Counted from the first letter of the stretch, positions 28,070 through 37,711 are shown. The stretch is DNA of 64,000 nucleotides from Psychrobacter sp. NG254 (GCF_015277735.1 NZ_JADHDA010000003.1:1-64000), one strand, 5' to 3'. Program-made: numbers and translations. The notes: generated by a model from the letters alone, not told the origin.

Positions 28070-29359
28070 CTAAAACAGCAGCTGGATAAGTAAAATGGCT
28101 AGTATGCCAATACCAATATCTAAGGGCACTGCTTTGAATAATAGCGCATTGAACAGCTTGTTTTTCTCGATAACCACTTGAGACGCCCCTAACATGAGGC
28201 TGCCTCCTGATGAGAAAGGAGAGAGTGATGAGCTTTGCGCCCCCACCACAATACAGGTAAACAATAACAAAGGGCTCAGTCCAGAGGCGACGGCTAGGGG
28301 CAGTACCATAGGAAATAAAGTAGGGGCGACCACGCCAAGTGTACTAGCAAAGAGAGACATGATTGCACTGATAACGAAGATTAAAATCGGTATCAGCCAG
28401 ATAGGAACGTTGGTACTTAGCCATTCTGTTAGCTCATAGATAACACCGATCTCAACGCCGAGGCCGATCAACATACCGACCCCACAGATCATAATGAGCG
28501 TATACCAAGGTATTAAAGCGATCACCTTTTTTTCGTCACCCAATTTTAACAATAAGCTGATCAAGGCGAAGAAAATAGCAATAAAACCAATGTCAACTCG
28601 AGCGTTCAAAAACTGAATCGCTTCTACGTTAGGCATGAGTAAGTTTGAGATGGGTATAATGAGAACAATGGCCATCATTATAAAAATTAGGATGATAGAT
28701 TGTTTTTGCTTACTATTGAAAGGCTCTGGTACTATCGTTTGAATCGCAATTTTGCTATTTTTTGCATTGAAAAAGCAATAAATGCTTAAGACGATCACTG
28801 GTATTAAAAAGGTCGCAGCGAAGACGCCCAAAACATAAGTAAAGGTATTGTCATTTGCGACGCCTGCCCCGCGCATCAGCTCTCTGAAGATAACACCGCT
28901 CTGTGAGGTGATAAAGTTAGCACCAGCCAATGCACCATAGTTCACAGATAAGGTAGCAACGACCAGATTTAAATTAGTGCGTTTAGACAACAGCAGAATC
29001 ATAGGTGCCATCGTGGCTAAGACCGTGTAATAACCAGCCCCTAATCCAGCAACGATGGTAGCGGCGAAGAAAATAACCAACGGCAATAATTCGGGAAAGT
29101 GACGACATCTATAGATTAAATGATTCGATAATTTTTCTAAAGCACCGTTCGCTAGAGGAAAGTTATAAAAGAGAGTCACAGCAAAGATAACAAAGAAGAT
29201 TTTGAGAGGCCATAGCTCAATAATCTCATGAGTTTTCAGCCCCATACCAAAACAACCGATAAGGTATGAGAAGGCAATGGCAAACAGACCAATATTGATT
29301 TTGGTGGTATAGCCCAATATGATACATATGACTATAGCGGCTAGAATATAAAGAGTCAT
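28070..29359 (-). CDS. SLC13/MatC-like dicarboxylate permease
   Basis: 429 residues with about eleven hydrophobic segments. The N-terminal half resembles the MatC (malonate/dicarboxylate carrier) domain: an IGCFGMGLKTHEIIELWPLK entry, then GAGYYTVLATMAPMILLL. Each half also has a small-residue motif (NYGALAGANFITSQSG and VVGAQSSSLSPFSSGG) like the substrate clamshell of ion-transporter-superfamily proteins. The ATG at 29359 has AGGGG six bases upstream, better than one eight codons earlier. It is divergent from a UTRA-domain GntR regulator, which probably controls it. Substrate inferred as a small carboxylate. Confidence 0.75.
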   Translation of the reverse strand: MTLYILAAIVICIILGYTTKINIGLFAIAFSYLIGCFGMGLKTHEIIELWPLKIFFVIFAVTLFYNFPLANGALEKLSNHLIYRCRHFPELLPLVIFFAATIVAGLGAGYYTVLATMAPMILLLSKRTNLNLVVATLSVNYGALAGANFITSQSGVIFRELMRGAGVANDNTFTYVLGVFAATFLIPVIVLSIYCFFNAKNSKIAIQTIVPEPFNSKQKQSIILIFIMMAIVLIIPISNLLMPNVEAIQFLNARVDIGFIAIFFALISLLLKLGDEKKVIALIPWYTLIMICGVGMLIGLGVEIGVIYELTEWLSTNVPIWLIPILIFVISAIMSLFASTLGVVAPTLFPMVLPLAVASGLSPLLLFTCIVVGAQSSSLSPFSSGGSLMLGASQVVIEKNKLFNALLFKAVPLDIGIGILAILLIQLLF

Positions 29360-29712
29360 GACTGCCCCTGATCTCAACTGCATGAATTCTATAAAAAACC
29401 ATAGCAGTTTTTACAGAGTAAAGCGCATTATACTAATAGTGACGAGTGATTTCGTAAACGAGATGCTTGTAGTTTGTCCTACAAGCCCGTCTGGCTCAGT
29501 AGAATAATAGCAAAAAAGGCCACGTCAATTAGACAAGATTGTTCATAAATGTCTAATGATTTAATATTAATTTGATATACATTGAAGGTACTTAAAAATG
29601 AAGGTGCTTAAAACGTCAGACAGGTTGATTAGGGATAATGTGGTTTTACGTCAATAGCAATATTTGACAAGATGGATGCAGTTAACAAAAACCTTTCTGT
29701 AATGGTGAAAAA
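29360..29712. promoter_or_regulatory. Divergent control region between the permease and the GntR regulator
   Basis: 353 bases without a gene. It contains two clear inverted repeats: GCTTGTAG-N6-CTACAAGC at 29465-29486 and ATTAGACA-N14-TGTCTAAT at 29528-29557. A tandem imperfect repeat TGAAGGTRCTTAAAA occurs at about 29583-29613. Either palindrome could be the GntR operator; HutC-type regulators often bind short palindromes of this kind. AT-rich sequence near 29560-29580 may hold the regulator's promoter. Confidence 0.55.
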
Positions 29713-30438
29713 ATGTTGAAAGATTTACAAAGTTTTAAATTGCCACGGTACGAGCAAGTACGCTGGCATATTCTAACGCTACTGACAGAAAGTAAGTGGG
29801 ATGAAAAAACACCTTTACCAACTGAGCAGGAGTTTGCAGATAAGTATCAAGTATCCGTTGGAACGGTTCGTAAAGCGGTCGAAAAGCTGGTCGACGATGG
29901 TGTGTTGACTAAATACCAAGGCCGCGGCACTTTTTTGAAGCGTCCAAATTTTGAGAGCTCATTATTAAGGTTTTTTAAATTTCGTGACAAAGACGCTTGC
30001 TATGCGACACCCACAGGGGTGGTCAAAAAGCTGATGGTGATAGAGGGTATTGAAGAGATTAACGAAAAACTAGATATTGGTAAGAATAAACCGCTCATTT
30101 ATATAGAGCGTGTGCGCCTCATTGAAGGAAAAGTATCACTCAGTGAAAAGATTTGGCTACCTAAGAGTCGCTATCAAGCTTTTATTGATCTAGAGCCTGA
30201 AGATTTTGAAAATTTGCTATATCCGTTTTACTACACCAAATGTGGTCAGTTTGTCTCGTCTGCCGTAGAGACGCTATTCTTTATCGCTGACCACGTCGAT
30301 CCTTATTTGGGCAATACTACGCGAGAAAACCTTGTAAAAGTATGCCGCATCGCTAAGAATCTATCAGGTGACCCTATCGAATACAGAGAGTCGTATGGGC
30401 TAGCAGAGAAGTTCAGCTATGAGGCGCATATTATTTAG
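29713..30438 (+). CDS. GntR-family regulator, HutC/UTRA type
   Basis: 241 residues: an N-terminal winged helix (YEQVRWHILTLL, LPTEQEFADKYQVSVGTVRK, then LVDDGVLTKYQGRGTF) and a C-terminal UTRA effector domain with the YIERVRLIEGKVSLSEKIWLP strand pair. GGTGA lies five bases before the ATG. The UTRA domain binds small metabolites, which here would be the substrate of the divergent MatC-like permease. The neighbouring palindromes are operator candidates. Confidence 0.87.
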   Translation: MLKDLQSFKLPRYEQVRWHILTLLTESKWDEKTPLPTEQEFADKYQVSVGTVRKAVEKLVDDGVLTKYQGRGTFLKRPNFESSLLRFFKFRDKDACYATPTGVVKKLMVIEGIEEINEKLDIGKNKPLIYIERVRLIEGKVSLSEKIWLPKSRYQAFIDLEPEDFENLLYPFYYTKCGQFVSSAVETLFFIADHVDPYLGNTTRENLVKVCRIAKNLSGDPIEYRESYGLAEKFSYEAHII

Positions 30439-30501
30439 TGAATGGCTCTTTAACGATTTGGTCGAGTGATAGCAGCATCATTACACTGGATAGCTGAGCT
30501 G

Positions 30502-31509
30502 CTAAGACCGCTTAGACCCTCGACCTTTTGCAGGGCGCTTGCCGTTGGTGGTAGGTTTACCATTGCCTCCAGACTTACCATTACTCCCTGACGGCTTACC
30601 ACGACCAGCAGGACGTCCATCTCGACCTTTAGAGCCAGCAGGTTTTCTAGCATCATCCTTGGAGTAATTGTTACGGCCTTTGGCAGCACCCGCTGATTTC
30701 GACGGTGATTTCTCTTTTGCTGAGGTATCAGTACGAGGTTTTTTTCGTGGTGCATTACGAGACTTTTTACCTGAATGACTGTCTTGCGAAGAAGAGTCTT
30801 CTACAGACTTTAGCAAAACAGACAGCTCTTTTGGGGTTAGGTCGCGCCAGTCTCCAACGGGCGTACCCTTGAGACTTACATTCATAATCCGCGTACGCTC
30901 AAGTTTGACGACTTCATAGCCGAAATGCTCACACATACGGCGAATTTGACGGTTCAAACCTTGGATAAGCGTGATGTTAAAAACAGTAGGAGCGACCTTA
31001 GTCACGGGGCATTTTTTTGTCATCTTGCCAAGCATCGGCACACCGCCTGCCAAACCCTCGATAAAACTGTCCGTTATCGGCTTATTGACCGTGACCAAAT
31101 ACTCTTTTTCGTGGTTATTACCAGCACGTAGTACTTTATTGACCAAATCGCCATTATTGGTCAAAAAGATTAACCCTTGAGAGTCTTTATCCAAACGACC
31201 AATCGGGAAAATACGTAGCGAATGTCTCACAAAGTCGACAATGTTGTTTTTCTCGGAGCTTTCTGTGGTGCTCACAATGCCCACTGGCTTATTTAAGACG
31301 ATAAAAACAAAATCATCGGCCTCTCGTGGCTCAATCAGCTGCCCATTGACTTTTACCGCATCTCCAGCGACCACTTGCGCGCCTACTTGAGCACGCTTGC
31401 CATTGATGTATACATTACCTTGTTCAATAAAGCGATCCGCGTCTCGTCTGGAGCAGATACCACTTTCGCTGATGTATTTATTTAAACGAGTCGTGGAAGC
31501 GTTAAACAT
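30502..31509 (-). CDS. rluF: 23S rRNA pseudouridine synthase RluF
   Basis: 335 residues. An S4 domain lies at the N-terminus ([19 protein letters not shown]). The catalytic domain carries [15 protein letters not shown] with the nucleophilic Asp, and a TKKCPV segment. It also has [20 protein letters not shown], close to E. coli RluF, which modifies U2604 near the peptidyl-transferase centre. After about residue 240 comes a low-complexity Gly/Lys/Arg/Ser/Asn tail of some 95 residues, far longer than in E. coli, probably a disordered RNA-binding extension. Monocistronic, as far as can be seen. Confidence 0.92.
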   Translation of the reverse strand: MFNASTTRLNKYISESGICSRRDADRFIEQGNVYINGKRAQVGAQVVAGDAVKVNGQLIEPREADDFVFIVLNKPVGIVSTTESSEKNNIVDFVRHSLRIFPIGRLDKDSQGLIFLTNNGDLVNKVLRAGNNHEKEYLVTVNKPITDSFIEGLAGGVPMLGKMTKKCPVTKVAPTVFNITLIQGLNRQIRRMCEHFGYEVVKLERTRIMNVSLKGTPVGDWRDLTPKELSVLLKSVEDSSSQDSHSGKKSRNAPRKKPRTDTSAKEKSPSKSAGAAKGRNNYSKDDARKPAGSKGRDGRPAGRGKPSGSNGKSGGNGKPTTNGKRPAKGRGSKRS

Positions 31510-31781
31510 AAAGCACCGTTTACCTGATAAAAAGCTTTTTTTTCAAAAAGCCTAAATTGAATGGATTATCAACAACGAAATGGCTCATATTATATAGGAA
31601 GTTCAAGGACTCTTTGAGGAGAGATCCGCAAAAACCTACAAACATACCCAGCGTTGTATCAACCAGAATGGCGTCGAAATCACTTCTTTATGATGTCAAA
31701 GGGTCAAAAAGCTTAGGGCGTATTCTAAAACGTAGAAGGCGTACTGCCGTTGGTCTACAATCATAGCGCCGATGCTCGCGC

Positions 31782-32060
31782 TTAGGTTCTGTAAAGTACT
31801 TTGACCACATGCCAGCCGAATTTGGTTTTCACCAAATGCGGGGTGTAGAGTTCACTGTTGAAGCAGACTTTATCAAATGCCGGTACCATGTCGCCTTTTT
31901 GAAATTCGCCTAAGCTGCCACCTTTCTTACCTGATGGACAGTTTGAGTGTTTTTTGGCCAGCACATCGAACTTAGCGCCTTTTTTAAGCTTGACGATAAT
32001 GTCTTCAGCCACTTCTTTGTGTTTTACTAAAATATGTAATGCGTTAGCGGTACGAGCCAT
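31782..32060 (-). CDS. ppiC: Parvulin-type peptidyl-prolyl isomerase (PpiC-like)
   Basis: 92 residues forming a single stand-alone cytoplasmic parvulin domain: ANALHILVKHKEVAEDI at the start, KHSNCPSGKKGGSLGEF in the middle and VKTKFGWHVVKVL at the end, the same length and motif order as E. coli PpiC (Par10). No signal peptide. It catalyses cis-trans isomerisation before proline. The 272 bases between it and rluF show no supported gene. Confidence 0.92.
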   Translation of the reverse strand: MARTANALHILVKHKEVAEDIIVKLKKGAKFDVLAKKHSNCPSGKKGGSLGEFQKGDMVPAFDKVCFNSELYTPHLVKTKFGWHVVKVLYRT

Positions 32061-32207
32061 GATGTAAACCTGTCATAAAATATCGATTATCGGGGTATTA
32101 TATCATTACTTGCCTTGGTTGCTCACCTCACTTGTAGGCGTGGCTTCATCAGCAGTCATTATCGTAGTGGCGCACACACTTAGAACAGCTGACAAGCGTC
32201 AAAAATA

Positions 32208-32663
32208 TCAGATAAAAATGGGCAGCGTCGTTTTCTGTATGACTTTTCTCACGGATAAATGGGTATGTATGTCTTTGACGCTGGTCAGCTTATGTAATTT
32301 ACGAGTGAACTCTTCATAACCATTGAGATCTGGGCTTACCACTTCCAATAAATAATCGTAAGGGCCCGAAACAACATGTCCATTGATGACCTCATCCATC
32401 TCGGATAACGCTTGTTCAAAGGCGGTAATCGATCCTTCTTGATGGTTGCTCAGACTGACTTCCACAAAAAAACTCATCGCAATGCCCGCTTTGGTTTTGT
32501 TTACGTTCGCTTGGTAGCCCTCTATATAACCTTCATCTTCTAAACGCTTCAAGCGTCTGGCACACGGCGAGGGTGACAACCCCACACGCTCGGATAACTC
32601 AGCTGTTGATAAGCGTCCTTCTTGTTGAAGCACTTCCAAAATATGACGGTCGATTTTATCCAT
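32208..32663 (-). CDS. Lrp/AsnC-family regulator
   Basis: 151 residues: an N-terminal helix-turn-helix (IDRHILEVLQQEGRLSTAEL, VGLSPSPCARRLKRLEDEG) and a C-terminal RAM ligand domain with the GPYDYLLEV strand. AAAGGT lies before the ATG. It is divergent from an EamA permease (148-base gap), a common pairing in which an Lrp-type protein senses an amino acid and switches on its exporter. Confidence 0.9.
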   Translation of the reverse strand: MDKIDRHILEVLQQEGRLSTAELSERVGLSPSPCARRLKRLEDEGYIEGYQANVNKTKAGIAMSFFVEVSLSNHQEGSITAFEQALSEMDEVINGHVVSGPYDYLLEVVSPDLNGYEEFTRKLHKLTSVKDIHTHLSVRKVIQKTTLPIFI

Positions 32664-32721
32664 ACATTACCTTTGTGGTGTTTTCAGCTGAATATCTTGC
32701 TTTATTTGGCATTATCCACCA

Positions 32722-32781
32722 AATTATCATAAATTTGCAATAAAAAAATAGAGATAAAAGCGCAATTTTTGCTTGATAATT
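32722..32781. promoter_or_regulatory. Spaced inverted repeat in the Lrp/EamA divergent promoter
   Basis: AATTATCA at 32722-32729 and TGATAATT at 32774-32781 are exact inverted copies 44 bases apart in an AT-rich stretch. The spacing of about five helical turns centre to centre would suit an octameric Lrp-type protein. Chance is possible in such AT-rich DNA. Confidence 0.35.
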
Positions 32782-32811
32782 AGGCTTTATATACAAGCAT
32801 AAGCCATCCAT

Positions 32812-33729
32812 ATGAATACCATCTCTCAGCCCTCATCACGCAAAAATCCCTTGTTTACCCTGTCTCCACTGATGAAAGGCTATGCGGCGATGATGGTTGT
32901 GATATTGATTTGGTCAGGCTTTGCATTGACTGTGAGGGCAGTTGGGGCATCGTCGTTAAGCATGGCAGATGTCATGCTCATCCGATTTAGCGTGCCACTA
33001 CTGTTATTGACGCCTTGGGTATTCTCTAGTTTGAAAGAAATCAAAAGTATGAGAGGGGCTGATGTCATTTTTATTTTATTTGGCGGTGCTCCCTTTCTGT
33101 TGCTCGCCACTTTTGGCGCGAGCACTGCTCCTGCCGCTTACGTCGGTACTATTTTGACAGGAACGCCCGTATTCTTTGCTGCACTCTTATCCTTTGTTTT
33201 TTATCGCCAGCGAATCTCACTAAAGAAATTTTTGGCATTCATGATTATTTTCTTTGGCATAGCCACGATGATGGTGGGGAACGCAGGGCCAACACCTAGT
33301 AGTCTGCTACAGGGGATGGCTTTTTTACTGATTGCGAGTTTGGTGTGGGCAGGTTACACCTTAGGCCTAAAAAGTACGAGTTTGAGTCCAGTTGCTGTTG
33401 CTATCGTCCTGTCTTACACCGCATTTTTTATGACATTAGTGATGATTTTATCGGGTCTTTTAGAGACCAATCTCGGGGCTATCTCTTTTGACGATGCGCT
33501 ACCTTTCATCTTAATACAGGGCGTTGGCGTTGGTATCGTCTCAACCATTGGGTTTTCTTATGCGGTCAACAAACTCGGTTCCATTCGCACCTTGCTGCTT
33601 GGCTCCTTATCTCCTGGATTAACCGCGTTACTCGCAGCATTGATACTCAATGAGTCCTTATCAATCGCAATGATGTGCGGCATTGTGTTAAGCACAGTTG
33701 GCGTCATTTTATCCAATCGAGCGCAATAA
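32812..33729 (+). CDS. EamA/DMT-family permease
   Basis: 305 residues with ten hydrophobic segments in two EamA halves (IWSGFALTVRAVGAS early; SLVWAGYTLGLKS after the midpoint). The divergent Lrp-type regulator suggests an amino-acid or related metabolite exporter. It is unlike the EamA protein at 22177 beyond the fold: the polar central insert is missing here. No strong Shine-Dalgarno precedes the ATG. Confidence 0.87.
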   Translation: MNTISQPSSRKNPLFTLSPLMKGYAAMMVVILIWSGFALTVRAVGASSLSMADVMLIRFSVPLLLLTPWVFSSLKEIKSMRGADVIFILFGGAPFLLLATFGASTAPAAYVGTILTGTPVFFAALLSFVFYRQRISLKKFLAFMIIFFGIATMMVGNAGPTPSSLLQGMAFLLIASLVWAGYTLGLKSTSLSPVAVAIVLSYTAFFMTLVMILSGLLETNLGAISFDDALPFILIQGVGVGIVSTIGFSYAVNKLGSIRTLLLGSLSPGLTALLAALILNESLSIAMMCGIVLSTVGVILSNRAQ

Positions 33730-33801
33730 ACTAAGATCTTTCCTCATTGTAAAGATAAAGATAAAAGCAAGGTCAAACTACCAACCCTTACGCTATGCTT
33801 A

Positions 33802-34677
33802 CTATAGATTTCTCAACTGCTCAATCAACCAACGATGTATTCCACTATCTCTGGTACGTGGATGCCATGCCGCGATGACTTTGAAAGTAGGTGGCAATGC
33901 TTCAACCTCAAGCTCTTTAACCTTACTGTTCGGCAATAACCGCGAAGGATAAAACGCAATCATGTCAGTCGTGTGCAAAATATCTGGTACAGCCGAAAAG
34001 CTAGGCACCGACATCACAATATTGCGTTTTAGACCTTTTTCTGCAAACCATTGATCATGAGAGCCACGTAAATTGGCACGCGAGGGTGACACGACGAGCT
34101 GCGCGTGTACAGCCACTTGCGCCAGCGTTAATGGCTCTGTGGCAAAGGTATTTTCACAACCCGTCACGCATAAATGTTGCTCTTCAAACAGAGTGATATA
34201 CGATAAGTTATCTGGGATAAATTCAGGAAAGGTAATCAACAAATCAAGCTCACCTGCTGCTATCAGCTGATTGATATTGTCCGAGGCAAAATCACGGACG
34301 ATCAGCTTCAAATCTGGCGCGTCGCGTCGCGTAATATTAAACAATTGCGGTAATAATGCCTGCGTTGCATAGTCAGTCGCACTAATCGTAAAGATGCCCT
34401 TGTAGGTTTGCGGCATAAAGACTTCTGGCTCTAACAAATCTTCCAACTGCTTTAATATATGGTCAATAGGTTGCTGCATCGATAGCGCTTTTGGTGTTGC
34501 CACCATGCTATTGCCTTGACGAATAAACAAACGATCATCAAACACCTCACGTAACTTACGCAGCTGCTCACTGATGGCTTGTTGGGTCAGCCCCATTTTA
34601 CGTGCAACTTGCGAGAGGTTCTTTAGATCAAGTAACGCCTGTAATACTCTAAGTTGCTTGATATCGAGCCGATTCAT
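33802..34677 (-). CDS. LysR-family regulator
   Basis: 291 residues: a winged helix (LRVLQALLDLKNLSQVARKMGLTQQAISEQLRKLRE) and a periplasmic-binding-protein-like effector domain. It is divergent from an Old Yellow Enzyme gene it probably regulates. Start choice is unclear because a 17-bp tandem duplication across the initiation region creates ATGs at 34677 and 34686 with the same neighbours; the first codon giving a typical LysR N-terminus (MNRLDIKQL) is used. Confidence 0.86.
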   Translation of the reverse strand: MNRLDIKQLRVLQALLDLKNLSQVARKMGLTQQAISEQLRKLREVFDDRLFIRQGNSMVATPKALSMQQPIDHILKQLEDLLEPEVFMPQTYKGIFTISATDYATQALLPQLFNITRRDAPDLKLIVRDFASDNINQLIAAGELDLLITFPEFIPDNLSYITLFEEQHLCVTGCENTFATEPLTLAQVAVHAQLVVSPSRANLRGSHDQWFAEKGLKRNIVMSVPSFSAVPDILHTTDMIAFYPSRLLPNSKVKELEVEALPPTFKVIAAWHPRTRDSGIHRWLIEQLRNL

Positions 34678-34706
34678 ACCATTCATAATTTCATACCATT
34701 CATAAT
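34673..34706. repeat. 17-bp perfect tandem duplication at the lysR start codon
   Basis: TTCATACCATTCATAAT occurs twice in direct tandem (34673-34689, 34690-34706). On the minus strand it duplicates the ATG context of the LysR gene. Confidence 0.9.
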
Positions 34707-34856
34707 TGTATCTTAAACAAGAAACGGTTGTTTCTAATTGTACCTTCAAAACGCTATGCTGACCATATTGCTTACCTAATCATTAGATTGGTTAAGCATC
34801 AAAACAGGCTCAATACCTTTAATAATAAGCCGTCAGCTGCTTTAAAAGAGACATCT

Positions 34857-35993
34857 ATGACACAAGCCATTCTAAATACAAATACATTATTTTCCTCTGT
34901 AGCACTTGGGCCTTATACGCTCAAAAACCGTATCGTGATGCCACCGTTGACACGCTCTCGTAGTACGCAACCTGACAATATTCCTAATGACTTAATGGCA
35001 GAATACTATGCACAGCGCGCGTCAGCAGGCTTTATGGTGACTGAAGGTACGCAGATTGAACCAAGAGGCCAAGGTTATGCGTGGACACCGGGTATCCATT
35101 CACCAGCCCAAGTTGAAGGCTGGAAAAAAGTCACGCAAGCAGTACATGACAAAGGCGGTATTATTTTTGCTCAGCTGTGGCACGTGGGCCGTGTGTCGCA
35201 CACCAGCTTGCAGCCTAACGGTGCTCAGCCGGTAGGGCCGTCTGATATTACTGCTGATAACGTAAAAGTATTTATTGAAACAGGTCCAGGCGAAGGTGCT
35301 TTGGCTGATCCAAGCGCGCCGCATGCACTCAGTACCGATGAAGTTGGTGAGCTGGTAAATATGTATGCGGCCGCTGCACGCAATGCGCTAGAAGCAGGGT
35401 TTGATGGGGTAGAGCTGCATTGTGCCAATGGCTATTTGGTCAATCAGTTTATCTCTGAGCATACCAATCACCGTGATGACCAATATGGTGGGTCGTTGAC
35501 CAATCGTCTGCGCTTCTTAAAAGAAATCGTCGCTGCTGTCAGTGATGTGGTCGGTGCTGATCATTTGGGCGTACGTTTTGCGCCATTATTTGCCAGTACC
35601 ACCGAGACACGTGTGTATTTAGGCTTGGTAGAGTCAGACCCTCATCATACGTATGTCGAAGCAGTCAAATTGCTGGAACAAGCGGGCATTGCTTACTTGT
35701 CTATTGCTGAGGCCGATTGGGACAATGCGCCTGATTTGCCAGACACTTTTTATCAAGCAGTCAGAGAAGAATTTTCAGGTCGTATTATTTATGCTGGCAA
35801 GTATACGGTACAAAAAGCTGTGAACATTTTAGAAAAAGGCTACGGTGATTTATTCGCGTTTGGTCGCCCATTTATTGCCAATCCAGATTTGCCAGAGCGC
35901 ATCGCCAATAACTGGCCATTGAATGAGGCAGACCCTGCCACTATGTATGGTGGTACTGATGTGGGCTACAGTGATTATCCTTACTATCGTTAA
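34857..35993 (+). CDS. Old Yellow Enzyme-family alkene reductase (NemA-like)
   Basis: 378 residues, FMN-dependent TIM barrel. Family landmarks are present: LKNRIVMPPLTRSRS at the start, QLWHVGRVSH, the substrate-anion pair in GVELHCANGYLVNQFIS (His, Asn), and the closing GRPFIANPDLPERI. It reduces activated C=C bonds, nitro groups or nitrate esters with NAD(P)H. An in-frame extension to 34728 overlaps the LysR gene and lacks a ribosome site, so it is rejected. A LysR regulator is divergent; electrophile-responsive control is likely by analogy. Confidence 0.92.
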   Translation: MTQAILNTNTLFSSVALGPYTLKNRIVMPPLTRSRSTQPDNIPNDLMAEYYAQRASAGFMVTEGTQIEPRGQGYAWTPGIHSPAQVEGWKKVTQAVHDKGGIIFAQLWHVGRVSHTSLQPNGAQPVGPSDITADNVKVFIETGPGEGALADPSAPHALSTDEVGELVNMYAAAARNALEAGFDGVELHCANGYLVNQFISEHTNHRDDQYGGSLTNRLRFLKEIVAAVSDVVGADHLGVRFAPLFASTTETRVYLGLVESDPHHTYVEAVKLLEQAGIAYLSIAEADWDNAPDLPDTFYQAVREEFSGRIIYAGKYTVQKAVNILEKGYGDLFAFGRPFIANPDLPERIANNWPLNEADPATMYGGTDVGYSDYPYYR

Positions 35994-36125
35994 TCCTCTA
36001 TAACAGAGGGACAGCGTTAACCTCGCTTGAGGTATCACCTATACAACTGCGCTCGGTTGCCTTGACCCTCTTTTAAACTGAATCAACGATATCAGGAAGA
36101 GCGCAGCAGCTGAGCAGTAAATGAG

Positions 36126-36157
36126 ATAAGGCCGTTAATATTAATGGCCTTATTTTT
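36126..36157 (+). terminator. Rho-independent terminator after the alkene reductase
   Basis: ATAAGGCCGTTAAT pairs with ATTAATGGCCTTAT, followed by TTTTTG. It lies about 130 bases after the stop, with no other gene between. Confidence 0.85.
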
Positions 36158-36260
36158 GTTTATGAAATTGGGACTGGTTGGATATTCATACGTAGTCAAT
36201 CATCAAGCCGCGATTGTTGCTTTTGTCGCGTATAGATTTTTTATCAATAGGTAGTAGGCA

Positions 36261-36482
36261 ATGAATCAGAATACTAAAGACAGACTTATACGTATATTGG
36301 TAGGGTATGTCGGACTTTATCCAACGCTCCTAATCGTATTGACGTTGTTGAAGCCTGTGACTCAAGGCTTAAGCCTACCAGTAGTGGTATTAATTGAAGC
36401 TATCATACTTGTGCCCTTGACACAGCTGGTATCATTCCCACTAGCAGGCAAGCTGATTGATATGCTGAGAAAAGACAAGTAA
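36261..36482 (+). CDS. Small two-helix membrane protein, unknown
   Basis: 73 residues, not assigned to a family. Two hydrophobic helices (about residues 17-33 and 39-60) flank a short loop; the N-terminus is basic and polar (MNQNTKDRLIR) and the C-terminus ends LIDMLRKDK, so both ends probably face the cytoplasm. AGTAGG is five to eight bases before the ATG. It stands alone between two terminated units. The gene is supported by start context and hydropathy rather than by a known domain. Confidence 0.6.
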   Translation: MNQNTKDRLIRILVGYVGLYPTLLIVLTLLKPVTQGLSLPVVVLIEAIILVPLTQLVSFPLAGKLIDMLRKDK

Positions 36483-36592
36483 AGTAACCTATGCTGTCAA
36501 ATCCGTAGAAACCCTATGAGCATCTTTAATTAGATCGTAACTATCAGATAAAGAAGCCACTATAGGCCTCTTCAAATATTCAGGAATTCACG

Positions 36593-37711
36593 ATGAAAAA
36601 TATTTTGATTATTGGGTTGGTCGCTACTGTCCTAGCAGGCTGTAGCTCATTTGAGCGCGACACTATGTCTGTGACGCAAGTAAAGCCCGTGACTAAAGTA
36701 AAAAGCGCTGCTGCGACAGTGGGACAGATAGAAAACGTGATCGGTTTGCCTATTCGCCCAGGTAACGTCATGGCTACTAGCGATGGTCGGGTGTTTTCTA
36801 CCGTGCATCCGAACGACGGTGAACAGGGCGTGCAGTTATTTGAAGTGACTGGCGCCAACAGTTATCAGCCTTGGCCTTCAAGTAAATTTCAATCACCTAA
36901 AGGCCAATATAGTGAAGCGACCATTGACACACCTCTAGGTATCACCAAAGACAATCAAGGTGGATTATGGATTGTCGATATGGGTCAGCATATCGGTAAA
37001 ACTCGCGTTTGGGGCTTTGATATTAAAACCGGTGCATTGATTGGCAAAATTGACATACCCACAGATATCGCACCAAAAGATAGCTTTGTACAAGACTTAG
37101 TGGTCGATAGAAAAAATGGATGGATTTATCTAGCCGATATTCCCAATCCAGCCATTATTGCTATTGATATGAACACCAATGAAATACGTCGTTTTGGCAA
37201 TCACGTCGCTTTACAACCTGAAGCTGACGCAAAAATGGTGATCAATGGTGTGGATATCATGCTAGGGGGTCAGCCGACAAACAATGGTATCAATCCGATC
37301 ACGATGTCAGCTGATAACAATACGATTTATTTTGGCGCGATGAATGGTAAATCTTGGTATAGCTTAGACGCTACCTTATTTAGAGCGAAAGCCAGTGATG
37401 AGCAGATTGGTAAGAGCATTATCCGTGTTGGTGACAAGCCCGTATCTGATGGTGCTACTACAGACAGTCATGGAAACCACTATTTTACCAACCTAAACGA
37501 TAATGGCGTAGATGTGCTTGATAATAAAGGGCAGCTAACCTCGTTGGTACGAGACAGTCGATTTGATTGGCCTGACAACGTGTCTTTAGATACCAATGGC
37601 TGGTTATATGTTGCGGTAAATCAATTACATAAAACACCGCCGTTCACTGGCACTATCGATCAAGGCCAGCCACCTTACCATATCTACAGAGTGTGGGTAG
37701 GGAAGCACTAG
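36593..37711 (+). CDS. Beta-propeller lipoprotein (major royal jelly/SMP-30-like)
   Basis: 372 residues; signal peptide ending in LAGC, so a lipoprotein. The mature region reads as a six-bladed beta-propeller: repeated strand patterns such as LGITKDNQGGLWIVDMG, VQDLVVDRKNGWIYLAD and GATTDSHGNHYFTNL resemble major royal jelly and gluconolactonase-like proteins. Function is unknown; relatives bind or hydrolyse lactones and small ligands. AGGA lies seven bases before the ATG. The stop codon TAG is formed exactly where the MITE-like element begins, so the last residues may be altered by that insertion. Confidence 0.78.
   Translation: MKNILIIGLVATVLAGCSSFERDTMSVTQVKPVTKVKSAAATVGQIENVIGLPIRPGNVMATSDGRVFSTVHPNDGEQGVQLFEVTGANSYQPWPSSKFQSPKGQYSEATIDTPLGITKDNQGGLWIVDMGQHIGKTRVWGFDIKTGALIGKIDIPTDIAPKDSFVQDLVVDRKNGWIYLADIPNPAIIAIDMNTNEIRRFGNHVALQPEADAKMVINGVDIMLGGQPTNNGINPITMSADNNTIYFGAMNGKSWYSLDATLFRAKASDEQIGKSIIRVGDKPVSDGATTDSHGNHYFTNLNDNGVDVLDNKGQLTSLVRDSRFDWPDNVSLDTNGWLYVAVNQLHKTPPFTGTIDQGQPPYHIYRVWVGKH

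Noticed and set aside
31557..31766. Short plus-strand frame between rluF and the parvulin gene
   Set aside because: No ribosome site, no domain, basic composition atypical of the neighbours; treated as non-coding.
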